Positions 49,681 to 57,830 of a DNA stretch of 64,000 nucleotides are shown here, piece by piece; position 1 is the first letter of the stretch, and each line of letters opens with the position of its first letter. This DNA comes from an uncultured Peptococcaceae bacterium (GTDB lineage: Bacteria; Bacillota; Peptococcia; Peptococcales; Peptococcaceae): positions 124,001 to 188,000 of the forward strand of contig URZX01000002.1 in the NCBI GenBank assembly GCA_900552455.1, given 5' to 3'. The notes under the pieces are model-generated. The model searched no databases, had not been told where the DNA came from, and saw only the letters and a list, made by a program, of their open reading frames with translations. Position numbers and translations under genes: made by a program.

Positions 49681-50490
49681 TGCGATTTCGATGGTCATGC
49701 CGACGCCGACTTCCTCCACTGGGAGTCCGGCGCTGAGCATTTTTGCTTTGGCTATGAGGGAGACGCAGTGGCAAGGATAGACGTGCGTCATATTCTGCGC
49801 GGCGAGGTGGTCGACGGTCTGCGTCAGGCGTTTGTCGTCGGCAAAGAGGTGAAAGCCGCCGATGACGCCGAGGATTCTCGACTCGCCACAGACGCGCTTG
49901 GCGTATTCGATGATGTTACAGATGCCACTGTGGGAGCAACCGGTGATGATGAAGAGACCGTCTGTGCTTTCGTAGACGAGGGCGCTGTCTTCACTGATGA
50001 GATCTGGCTCCCAAATGCCATCCCGCAAACGCTCGCCCATGGCGTAGCTTGCTTCAAAGTCAAGCATACGTGGGATCTCGCCGAGGAAGATCAGGTGCTC
50101 GCTGATCCGCTGCGGCGTGCGCACGAGGCGCAGATCCACGCGCTCGGCGAGCGCTTCTGCGCTGTAGGGCATGCCGATGGCGAGGCCCTCGCTGCGCTTC
50201 GGCCAGAAGCAGTCAGGATGCGCTGTGAGCGGCACGCTGCGAAAATCGCCGAGGGCGAAAAGCGCTGGCAGCCCACGCGTGTGGTCGTCGTGCCCGTGGG
50301 AGAGCACAATCTGCGTGGTACGCGTAAGATCGACGCCGAGCTTTGCTGCATTCTGCACAAAGGCGTCTGAATAGCCTGCATCAAAAAGCACGCGCTCTTC
50401 GCCATCCTCGATGAGAAAGCTCAAAGCGGGCTCGCCGAGAAAGTAGCGATCGATGGTGGTATTGTTGTCAACCAGCACGGTGAGTTTCAT
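49678..50490 (-). CDS. Metallo-beta-lactamase-fold hydrolase
   Basis: A 270-residue MBL-fold protein related to the archaeal-type dihydropterin/RFAP-synthase-like group. The metal site LSHGHDDHTRG is intact. Further ligands are GCSHSGICNII and the C-terminal YPCHC stretch. N-terminal VLVDNNT and LSFLIEDGEERVLFDAGYS are characteristic of this group. It starts with AAGGGAAG spacing and has a consensus promoter upstream. It is a single gene; substrate unknown. Confidence 0.9.
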   Translation of the reverse strand: MKLTVLVDNNTTIDRYFLGEPALSFLIEDGEERVLFDAGYSDAFVQNAAKLGVDLTRTTQIVLSHGHDDHTRGLPALFALGDFRSVPLTAHPDCFWPKRSEGLAIGMPYSAEALAERVDLRLVRTPQRISEHLIFLGEIPRMLDFEASYAMGERLRDGIWEPDLISEDSALVYESTDGLFIITGCSHSGICNIIEYAKRVCGESRILGVIGGFHLFADDKRLTQTVDHLAAQNMTHVYPCHCVSLIAKAKMLSAGLPVEEVGVGMTIEIA

Positions 50491-50526
50491 GGTCTGATCT
50501 TCCCTTCTTAGTCATTCGTTGACTCT

Positions 50527-50555
50527 ATTGTACTGGCATCGCGCCGATATCTCAA
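50527..50555 (-). promoter_or_regulatory. Promoter of the MBL-fold gene
   Basis: TTGAGA and TACAAT spaced 17 nt on the minus strand, 37 nt before the ATG. Confidence 0.7.
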
Positions 50556-50561
50556 GCGCGA

Positions 50562-51272
50562 TTACGAGCGCCTGTTCTTGGGATGGAGGAACAGCAGCGC
50601 TGTGCCTGCAAAAAACAGCGCGCATTGACAAATGATCGTTTCCTGCGAAAGTGAAAACGCAGGATCCAATGTGTTCAGCGCGAGCGGCCGCTCGGCAAAT
50701 GCGCTGCCGGTGACGAGGCCGAAACTATCCGGCAAGGGCAGCGCGATCCACACCACTGGAAAGAGCATCCACAAATAAAGCAACCAGGAGCGAAAACGCC
50801 CCAATGCCCAGCCGCTGCCCAGCGCAAAAACCAACGGTGGCAGCAGCGTGATCACAGCGGGAAAGATCAGCGTGCGCCACTCTGCCCAATGAAACAGCCT
50901 GCTATAAAACACGAGCGCCAGCAGGATCACCACAAGGGCAACAAGCGCTGTTCCTACGAAGGCCGCGCTGCAGCGCACCATGCTGTAAACGGCTGGTTTC
51001 ACAGGCGTGGCGGCTGTCAGCGCTTTTCGCCGCGCCTCGGCTTTACCGCTGAAAAAGCTCAGGAAAAACAGCGCGCCCATCCACAAAAGCGGCAGCATGC
51101 GGCAGAGATAGTCGCCAAAGCTCCAGGGAGAATACGGCGCTGTGTGCGCGATGCCAAAGATTGTCACACGATTCAGCACCTGCCAGCCGTAGAACAGGAT
51201 CACCAGCAGCAGGCCCAGAAAGAATTTGTTGCAGAGCAGTCGCCTGCACTCATAGAAAAATATTTTACGCAA
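50562..51272 (-). CDS. ABC-2-type membrane protein
   Basis: A 236-residue protein with about six membrane helices, resembling a small ABC-2 permease (MRKIFFYECRRLLCNKFFLG, an amphipathic start followed by a helix). Its start overlaps the permease/peptidase fusion gene by 8 nt. It is the last gene of the two-component/ABC operon and probably pairs with the fusion protein. Substrate unknown. Confidence 0.78.
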   Translation of the reverse strand: MRKIFFYECRRLLCNKFFLGLLLVILFYGWQVLNRVTIFGIAHTAPYSPWSFGDYLCRMLPLLWMGALFFLSFFSGKAEARRKALTAATPVKPAVYSMVRCSAAFVGTALVALVVILLALVFYSRLFHWAEWRTLIFPAVITLLPPLVFALGSGWALGRFRSWLLYLWMLFPVVWIALPLPDSFGLVTGSAFAERPLALNTLDPAFSLSQETIICQCALFFAGTALLFLHPKNRRS

Positions 51273-53454
51273 GGTTCAACGCCTCCTCATCCAGCCCGCA
51301 GGCAGCCAGAAATTCCTCATAGGTCAGATACGGCGACAGGGGATCGATCTCGCGCGTGAACAGTTTGTGCAAGATCTGGTCCATCTCCTCTTCCCCGCCT
51401 GCGAGCGCTTCGGCCTTCAGGATCTTCAGCGGCATTTCGCAATACTGCCGCACATAGGTGAGGTTGTTGGTGATCTCCAGCTGCTTTTCCTCTGGCAGCG
51501 CGGCCAGCGCATCGGGATTGCGCACGTAGAAATCCTGATAATAATCGTCCACGGCCTGCTGCCATCTGTCGATGTAGTGCGCCTGCGCATACGCCTCTCC
51601 GTAGAGCGCTTTGGCGATGCGATAGGTCGTATAGACTGTGAGTCCCTCTGCAGACCAGGGGCTGGTTGGATCGGACTGGTCAAACATATTCCCCAGCCCC
51701 CACCACTGATGGACCAACTCGTGGATCATCACTTCTCCAGCGCCAGCGCCTTTGTCGGCGTTGGCAAGATTTTCTGCGGTGAAATCTGCCTCATCCAGCA
51801 AGCTGGCGCCATCCGCTGCATAGCCGCCGCCGGACACGCGGCTCTGGATGAGCTTGAGCGTTTCGCCAGCGCCAAAGGACAGCGGGCCGTAGTGTTCGCT
51901 GCAATAATCGACCACAGCTCTTACTGCATCCACCGCTTCAGCAGCTTCCATCACAGCCTGATGCTTGCGCCCGTAGTAGAACGCGATCGTCAGATCGCCG
52001 GCTGCGATGTCTTCGCGAATGTAGTCGCCTGCATAGAGAATGCCGCCGGTGCTGCCGGTTTCGTAGCGCCAGGTTGTGGTGCCATCCTCGTGATGCGCGA
52101 CAGCATTTGCCTCGCTATCGCCAAAGGGGATCACCGTCATCTGCGCTGGGAGCGTGATCTCGATCGTCGTCGGATACAGCGCGCCAGCTGGCAGCACATT
52201 CATCAATCGTGGTGACAGGGCGGCATTTTCCAGACACAGATATTCCCCTGTGATCTCCATGCTGCCCTGCATGGTGGACATCATGCGATTTTCCTGAGGA
52301 AAGCCTGCGTAATCCAGCGTCACTTCCACGCTTTTCTCAGCAGGAATGGTCACCTCCAGCTTGGCCTCATTGTATTCCTGATAATCGCTCAGCGTAAATG
52401 GCGCGTCCTCGCCATTTGCCTGCACGTGTGAGATCTCGTAGCCTGGCGTCACGCCAAAGGCGACCACCTGCTCTTTGCCAGAAGTGTTTGCAAACCAGTA
52501 GCTGGCCCGGCCAGACAGCGTTCCTGCCTGGACATCCGGAAAAACCTGCGCAGAACGCGCTGTGCAAACCACGCCCTCGGCATCGTCCAGCTCGGCAAAG
52601 GTCGTCGCTGTTTCGTCGAGATTGCTGTGATCGACGAAGGGCTGCGCGGCGTAAGCTGTGCCTGAGCAGGCCAGTAGGATCACCACGATGGCCGGACGAT
52701 AGATGCGCCGGATATTCTGGCGCAGTGAGCCCAAAAGTCCCTTGCCATATTGCCGCACACAGAGCCAGGAAAGCGTCCACACGCCGGAAAGCGCCAGCAG
52801 CCACGTCAGCCGCATATAGCCAACGGAGCGAAAAATGCGCACGTTTGAAAAATCGTCGGACAGCGCCCAGACGCAGGGATTGAGCCAGCAGAGCTGCCAG
52901 TTGTCCGCCCACAGAGTCAGGGAAAGCGCCGCAAAGGCCGCAAACAGCAGCAGTGCAAGATCGGCACGTCGGCAAAACTGGTAGGCTGCCGCTGCTGCCA
53001 AGATCCCCAGCGGCAGCGCCAGGCCCATAAATAGCAGATAGGCCAGCGCATAATCGCTGAGATCGAACACAGCGCCGATCAGCCCTTTGCTGATGGGCAG
53101 CCATGCCAGCAGCGTGAGCGCAAAAGCGCACAGCGCGCAGACCATCAGCGCTGACAGTCGCACAAGCGCCAGGCTGAGCGGAGAGACCACGGCATCCATC
53201 AGCACTTCGACGCGATGGCGAACTGCCCGATCCCATTCGCAGATGGTCAGCACGCCGAAGAGGATCCCTCCTGCTGCGCCGCCGGCGATGGCTGGATTCG
53301 CCAGATAGATCGACAGCATGGTCGTGGCGCTGGCTGGCTTGTAGAGAATGAGTCCCAGCACAGGCGAAAATGCTGTCAGCGCGATGACCAGCCAGGTGAA
53401 ACGGCTCTGCAGCAGTCTTTTCAATTCTAACGGCAGAAGCTTCAGCATGTTCAT
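51265..53454 (-). CDS. ABC-2 permease fused to an M1-family (gluzincin) peptidase domain
   Basis: A 729-residue protein. The N-terminal ~250 residues hold about six membrane helices of an ABC-2 permease, ending near YRPAIVVILLACSGTAYAAQ. The rest is an extracellular M1-aminopeptidase-like domain with the zinc motif HELVHQWWG and a third-ligand Glu in SAEGLTVYTTY. There are 20 residues between the motif's second His and that Glu, against 18 in typical M1 enzymes. YIDRWQQAVDDYY follows. The family is known from two-component/ABC operons, but the substrate is not. The start overlaps the ATPase gene by 4 nt. Confidence 0.88.
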   Translation of the reverse strand: MNMLKLLPLELKRLLQSRFTWLVIALTAFSPVLGLILYKPASATTMLSIYLANPAIAGGAAGGILFGVLTICEWDRAVRHRVEVLMDAVVSPLSLALVRLSALMVCALCAFALTLLAWLPISKGLIGAVFDLSDYALAYLLFMGLALPLGILAAAAAYQFCRRADLALLLFAAFAALSLTLWADNWQLCWLNPCVWALSDDFSNVRIFRSVGYMRLTWLLALSGVWTLSWLCVRQYGKGLLGSLRQNIRRIYRPAIVVILLACSGTAYAAQPFVDHSNLDETATTFAELDDAEGVVCTARSAQVFPDVQAGTLSGRASYWFANTSGKEQVVAFGVTPGYEISHVQANGEDAPFTLSDYQEYNEAKLEVTIPAEKSVEVTLDYAGFPQENRMMSTMQGSMEITGEYLCLENAALSPRLMNVLPAGALYPTTIEITLPAQMTVIPFGDSEANAVAHHEDGTTTWRYETGSTGGILYAGDYIREDIAAGDLTIAFYYGRKHQAVMEAAEAVDAVRAVVDYCSEHYGPLSFGAGETLKLIQSRVSGGGYAADGASLLDEADFTAENLANADKGAGAGEVMIHELVHQWWGLGNMFDQSDPTSPWSAEGLTVYTTYRIAKALYGEAYAQAHYIDRWQQAVDDYYQDFYVRNPDALAALPEEKQLEITNNLTYVRQYCEMPLKILKAEALAGGEEEMDQILHKLFTREIDPLSPYLTYEEFLAACGLDEEALNLA

Positions 53455-54311
53455 TGCGCCTCCTCTCGCGAGATCAGATAGAGATACGCATCCTCCAGCG
53501 AAGGCTCTGCGATCCTGACATAATCCGGAAGCTTGTCTGCCACCACGCGACAGCGGATGCCCTGGCTGGTGTTCACCCGCGCTGTGATGTGCAGGCCCTC
53601 TTCCTGCGCCATATCCTGTTCGAGAAATTCACCAACGTGCCCTGCCGCCGTGCGGATCATGGCCGCTGGTGTTCCAGCGAAGAGGATCCGGCCGCCATCC
53701 ATCACGACGATCTGATCGCACACCGATTGCACATCCTCGATAATATGGGTGGAAAGCAGCACCAAACGATCCTGCGCGCTGCGCGAAAAGAGATTGCGAA
53801 AATGAATGCGCTCCTCAGGATCCAGCCCCACTGTCGGCTCATCGAAAATGAGCAGCGAGGGCTCGCCCAAAAGCGCCTGCGCGATGCCCACGCGCTGACG
53901 CTGCCCGCCAGACAAGGTGCGGATCTTCGCCCGGGATTTTTCCTGCAGATTGACCGCCTGGATCGCTGCGTTGATCGCCTGCTCTGGGCGGCGCACGCCT
54001 TTCAGCGCTGCCATGTAGCCTAAAAATTGCGCCACTGTCAGCTCGTCGAAGAGGCCAAAATCCTGCGGCAGATAGCCTAAGTGCGATTTCAAAAATCGCT
54101 CTCTTTTGGCAAGGGGCTGCCCATCGATCAGGATATCGCCGCCAGTCGGCACCAGCGCCGACACCAACAGCTTCATCAGCGTGGATTTGCCAGCGCCGTT
54201 GGGCCCCAAAAGCCCGATCAGGCTCGGCGCTTCCAGCGAGAGATCCACATGCTGCAGCGCCTGTTTCCCATTCGCATAGGCCATGCTCAAATCTTGACAT
54301 TCAATATTCAT
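53451..54311 (-). CDS. ABC transporter ATP-binding protein
   Basis: A 286-residue ABC ATPase with Walker A GPNGAGKST, signature LSGGQRQRVGIAQAL, Walker B LLIFDEPTVGLDP and switch His in LLSTHIIED. The C-terminal ~80 residues are the usual ABC-2 ATPase extension. The ATG at 54311 is favoured by the AAAGG site 9 nt upstream. It energises the two downstream permeases. Confidence 0.93.
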   Translation of the reverse strand: MNIECQDLSMAYANGKQALQHVDLSLEAPSLIGLLGPNGAGKSTLMKLLVSALVPTGGDILIDGQPLAKRERFLKSHLGYLPQDFGLFDELTVAQFLGYMAALKGVRRPEQAINAAIQAVNLQEKSRAKIRTLSGGQRQRVGIAQALLGEPSLLIFDEPTVGLDPEERIHFRNLFSRSAQDRLVLLSTHIIEDVQSVCDQIVVMDGGRILFAGTPAAMIRTAAGHVGEFLEQDMAQEEGLHITARVNTSQGIRCRVVADKLPDYVRIAEPSLEDAYLYLISREEAQ

Positions 54312-54400
54312 CGTCTTCATCCTTTCTGTTCAGATTCATCCTCAGAATATCCCAGCAAGATGAAGCACACTTGGCGCCAATATGTGTTTTATATGAAGAA

Positions 54401-54429
54401 ACGCACACCTGCATGCATCAGGTGTGCGT
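54401..54429 (-). terminator. Hairpin overlapping the kinase stop codon
   Basis: ACGCACACCTG and CAGGTGTGCGT make a perfect 11-bp stem with a 7-nt loop. Only TTTCTTC follows on the minus strand, so it may be a partial terminator that lowers ABC expression relative to the two-component genes. Confidence 0.55.
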
Positions 54430-55872
54430 CTTATGTGCAGCTTGGTCAAAGCGCACCGTCGCCCGGACGCCTGCTGCCGTATTATCGATCGCGCAGCTTG
54501 CGCCATGCCGCTCCAGAATGATCCGCACCAGATAAAGCCCCAGCCCGCTGCCGCCTGTCTGGCGATTGCGCGAACCTTCCTCGCGATAAAACGCATCAAA
54601 GAGATGGGACAGCGCGTCCTCACCAATATGAACACCAGTGTTTTCGATGATGAGTGTCGGCGCATCGTCCTGCATTCCGGACCAGATGCGGATGTTTTCT
54701 CCGCAGGGCGAATAGAGCGCGGCGTTGGCAAGCAGATTTCCGATCGCCTTCGAGAGCATCGCGCGCTCGCCATCCAGCATCAGCGCCGGAGAGAGGTCAG
54801 CAGCGACACGTAGATTTTTTTGCTCAAGCAGATCAGCGGCCAACGCCAGCTGCTCTTCTGTGATCGCTGAAAGATCAAGGCGCTCCAAAGGCAGCGCATG
54901 CTCCCTGGCTTCCATCCGCGAAACCATCAGGATCTCCTGGATCAGATGCTCCATGCGCGCCGTCGTTTGCAGGGAGCGCGCGAGATATTTCTCCTGATCC
55001 TGATAGATGCCGATGCCGTCCAAGAGTCCGGAAAGATGGCCGCGAAGAATCGTCACCGGCGTTTTCAGCTCGTGGGAAGCAGCTGCAAAAAACGCCCTAC
55101 GCTGCAGGTCCAGCGCCCGTTCCTGCGCCACCTCGCCGCGCAGCGCTGCGTTGGACGCTTTCAGCGCTTCCAGCGCACGCGAAAGCTTCTCTGCCATTTG
55201 ATTGAGGCTCCGTCCCAAATGCCCGATCTCGTCCTCTCTGGTCTCCTGGCATTTCCAGTCGAAATCCATATCCGCCATTTTTCCAGCGATGTCGCTCATC
55301 TGAACGATCGGCCGCGTGATGTATCTGGAATATACAAACGCGCCCAGTAGTGAAAACAACAGCACTGTCAACAGCACCCACGGCGCCATCTGGATCAGCG
55401 CGCGCACTGCCACGTTTTCTGCTTCCAGCCGCGGCGTCACATAGAGCGTGTAGGAGCGCGCCTGATCAGAAAAAAACACCTCGGCTGTCAGCGTCGCCTG
55501 CTCAGCCGTCGTCACAGCAATGGTCGCTTCTGTTTCGTCTGTGGCTGCAGCGTCCTCTGCGAGCGCTTCGCCTGCAGGCTGCACATTGGAGAACACGAGC
55601 TCGCCATCCGGTGCTGCCAATGTCACATCTGCGCCAGCCTCGCGCACAAAGTCCTCCAGCGCCGGGCCGCAATCTGCCAGAGGAACGGCCTGCAGCGTCT
55701 CAGTCAGCGCCTGGACCCTTCTTGTAAGATCAGCGTCGATCACTGCACGATAGCTGCTCGGCGTTGCCCAGGCGATCAGGCCGAAGGTGATCGTGCCGGC
55801 GCCCAGCAAAACGAGGACAGTGATGAGAAAAATGCGGGCTGTCAGGCTTTTACGGATTTTCTTTCGCAACAC
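54418..55872 (-). CDS. Sensor histidine kinase (HAMP-HisKA-HATPase)
   Basis: A 484-residue kinase. The first membrane helix lies near 14-36, an extracellular domain near 37-165 and the second helix near 170-190. HAMP (SRYITRPIVQMSDIAGKMAD) follows, then the phosphoacceptor ASHELKTPVTIL and the ATPase domain with LLANAALYSP (N box) and GGSGLGLYLVRIIL (G box). It overlaps the response regulator gene by 23 nt. The extracellular domain has no recognised ligand motif. The downstream ABC/peptidase system suggests it senses an envelope stress or antibiotic. Confidence 0.94.
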   Translation of the reverse strand: MLRKKIRKSLTARIFLITVLVLLGAGTITFGLIAWATPSSYRAVIDADLTRRVQALTETLQAVPLADCGPALEDFVREAGADVTLAAPDGELVFSNVQPAGEALAEDAAATDETEATIAVTTAEQATLTAEVFFSDQARSYTLYVTPRLEAENVAVRALIQMAPWVLLTVLLFSLLGAFVYSRYITRPIVQMSDIAGKMADMDFDWKCQETREDEIGHLGRSLNQMAEKLSRALEALKASNAALRGEVAQERALDLQRRAFFAAASHELKTPVTILRGHLSGLLDGIGIYQDQEKYLARSLQTTARMEHLIQEILMVSRMEAREHALPLERLDLSAITEEQLALAADLLEQKNLRVAADLSPALMLDGERAMLSKAIGNLLANAALYSPCGENIRIWSGMQDDAPTLIIENTGVHIGEDALSHLFDAFYREEGSRNRQTGGSGLGLYLVRIILERHGASCAIDNTAAGVRATVRFDQAAHKTHT

Positions 55873-56521
55873 GATAGCCCGCTCCCCTCACTGTTTCAAT
55901 GTAATTGACCTCCAGCTTATGGCGCAGGTTTTTGATGTGGCTGTCGACCACGCGCTCATCGCCAAAGAAATCGTAGCCCCAAAGCTTTGCCAGCAGCACC
56001 TCCCGCGTAAACACCCGGCCCGGGCTGGCGATCAAAACTTGCAGCAATTCAAACTCGCGCACAGTGAGATCCAACGAACGCCCAGCCAGAACAGCCTCCA
56101 TGCCATCGAGATCCAGCGTCAGATCCCGATAACGCAGCAGGCGATTTTCTTCGCCAGCGCCTGAGGCGCGTCGCAATATCGCCCGGATCTTTTGCAGCAG
56201 GATGGGCATGGAAAATGGCTTTGTGACATAATCGTCGATCTCCAGTCCAAAGCCGCGCAGCTGCTCCTCTTCGCCATCCAGCGCCGTCAGCATCAGGAGC
56301 GGCACGTTGGATGTTCTGCGGATGCATTCACAGACGCCAAAGCCGTCGATTTTCGGCAGCAGGACATCCAAGAGGACCAGATCAAACGCGCCTTCCTGAA
56401 ATTTTGCCAGCGCCTCCACGCCATCTCCAGCAAGGGTCGTTTCATAGCCTGCATGCTGGAGATAGGTTTCCAGGATTTCCTGAATATCCGGCTCATCTTC
56501 TACGATCAAGATTCTCTTCAA
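55850..56521 (-). CDS. OmpR/PhoB-family response regulator
   Basis: A 223-residue regulator: receiver domain with ILIVEDEPD, Asp in LVLLDVLLPKIDG and Lys in YVTKPFSMP, and a winged helix with LDLTVREFELLQVLIASPGR and VVDSHIKNLRHKLE. A TTG start at 56521 (KRILIVEDE follows) is preferred: AGGAGG lies 8 nt before it, whereas the in-frame GTG at 56530 overlaps that ribosome site. It is first in the operon with the kinase and the ABC genes. Confidence 0.93.
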   Translation of the reverse strand: MKRILIVEDEPDIQEILETYLQHAGYETTLAGDGVEALAKFQEGAFDLVLLDVLLPKIDGFGVCECIRRTSNVPLLMLTALDGEEEQLRGFGLEIDDYVTKPFSMPILLQKIRAILRRASGAGEENRLLRYRDLTLDLDGMEAVLAGRSLDLTVREFELLQVLIASPGRVFTREVLLAKLWGYDFFGDERVVDSHIKNLRHKLEVNYIETVRGAGYRVAKENP

Positions 56522-56621
56522 ATAAACCACCTCCTGGCCAGTGTATCACAGGATTGTGGATTTATCATGAAGACCGGACATTTCTCACCAAAGCCAGATA
56601 TTCTCGCAGGAAGATTTGGCA

Positions 56622-56657
56622 AAAAATAAAAAACCTCGTGCACAAAACACACGAGGT
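56622..56657 (-). terminator. Terminator of the phosphatase operon
   Basis: ACCTCGTG/CACGAGGT stem with a 9-nt loop and TTTTTTATTTTTT on the minus strand, 30 nt after the phosphatase stop. Confidence 0.9.
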
Positions 56658-56686
56658 AAAATATCTGAGATTTATCCAGCGCTCCC

Positions 56687-57829
56687 TCAATCATACTGCA
56701 CGATCTCGACGATCTTGCCGATGCTGCGGAGCTTGGCGGCGAGTTTTTCGACGATGACGTCGCGGAGGTCGAGGTCGACGGGCATGTTGTCTTTCATGGC
56801 GATGTTGGTGGCCATGCCCTGGAGGAAGATGATGCGGTCACTTTCCATGATCTTCTCAAGGAGAAGGGTGGCGCCGTCGTCGCTGTTTGGCAGCTCCTGG
56901 TCTTCGAGGAGGTTCATCACGGCGGAGAGGGTGATGATGCCTTCGGTGACGAGGTCGACGCCTTCGATGCGCGAGGTTGGCGGGATCTTTTTGTTGACGT
57001 ATTTGAAATCTGAGAAGATTTTCTTGCCGGTCTCGCGGGCGTAGATCTGCGCGGTGGTGCCGCCACAGATGACGTGGGTGCCTTCGGTGGCTTCAAAGCG
57101 CGAGACCATGCGGGCGTCGTCTGCGGGATTGACAGGCGGGCCGGTCATGATGACCATGCTCTGCTCTTCCTTGAGACGGACCACGACGGCTGTGGTGTCG
57201 TCGCCTGGCTCGCCCATATAGTAGCTTTTGCAGATGTTGACGATCTTCCAGGCGATGCTCTGCACGTTGTCGTCGAGGTCGCAGAAGCGCTGGAGGGTGT
57301 CGATGAGGCCATCTGTGCCGAGGCCGAATGGCAGCATTTCGCCGAGGCCTGCCTGCACGACGCCATCTGAGACGATGACGATGGTCTCGCCGGCTTCGAG
57401 GCGGAAGCTGGTCTCGTGGATGGTTTTACCGTTGGCGTCGGTTGGGTTGGTCTCGATGGCGGAGATCTCTTTATCTTTTGTGATGCGGACCATTGGGCAG
57501 CCGTCGAAATCGACCATATAAACGACGCCGTTGTTGTACAGGCGCAATATGGAAAAGGTGGAATAGGCGACGCCGCGCTCGGAGCAGGTTGGCAGGGTGT
57601 TGACGAGGGTGTCGACGACGTCCTCGATGGGCACGTCTGCTGCGATCATCTTGGAGCAGATCTTGGCGGTCAGGGAGCTCAGGATGTTGGCTTTGACGCC
57701 GCTGCCGAGGCCGTCTGAAAGGACGATGACGGTTTCGTCGGGATTGCGGATGATCTCGACGTTGTCGCCACAGAGTTCTTCGCCGACATGGCGCAGCTGC
57801 GCGATGCCGACTTCACCGATAATAGCCAT
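56687..57829 (-). CDS. SpoIIE-type protein phosphatase linked to hydrogenase
   Basis: A 380-residue PP2C-like phosphatase of the SpoIIE family. VIVLSDGLGSGVKA and GETIVIVSDGVVQAG hold the metal-binding aspartates, and EPGDDTTAVVVRL supplies the last conserved Asp pair. A C-terminal extension of ~150 residues has no recognised domain. It begins one base after the stop of the Fe-S/PAS sensor. This phosphatase-sensor pair is a recurrent companion of [FeFe] hydrogenase operons in Clostridia. Target protein unknown. Confidence 0.9.
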   Translation of the reverse strand: MAIIGEVGIAQLRHVGEELCGDNVEIIRNPDETVIVLSDGLGSGVKANILSSLTAKICSKMIAADVPIEDVVDTLVNTLPTCSERGVAYSTFSILRLYNNGVVYMVDFDGCPMVRITKDKEISAIETNPTDANGKTIHETSFRLEAGETIVIVSDGVVQAGLGEMLPFGLGTDGLIDTLQRFCDLDDNVQSIAWKIVNICKSYYMGEPGDDTTAVVVRLKEEQSMVIMTGPPVNPADDARMVSRFEATEGTHVICGGTTAQIYARETGKKIFSDFKYVNKKIPPTSRIEGVDLVTEGIITLSAVMNLLEDQELPNSDDGATLLLEKIMESDRIIFLQGMATNIAMKDNMPVDLDLRDVIVEKLAAKLRSIGKIVEIVQYD

Positions 57830-57830
57830 C

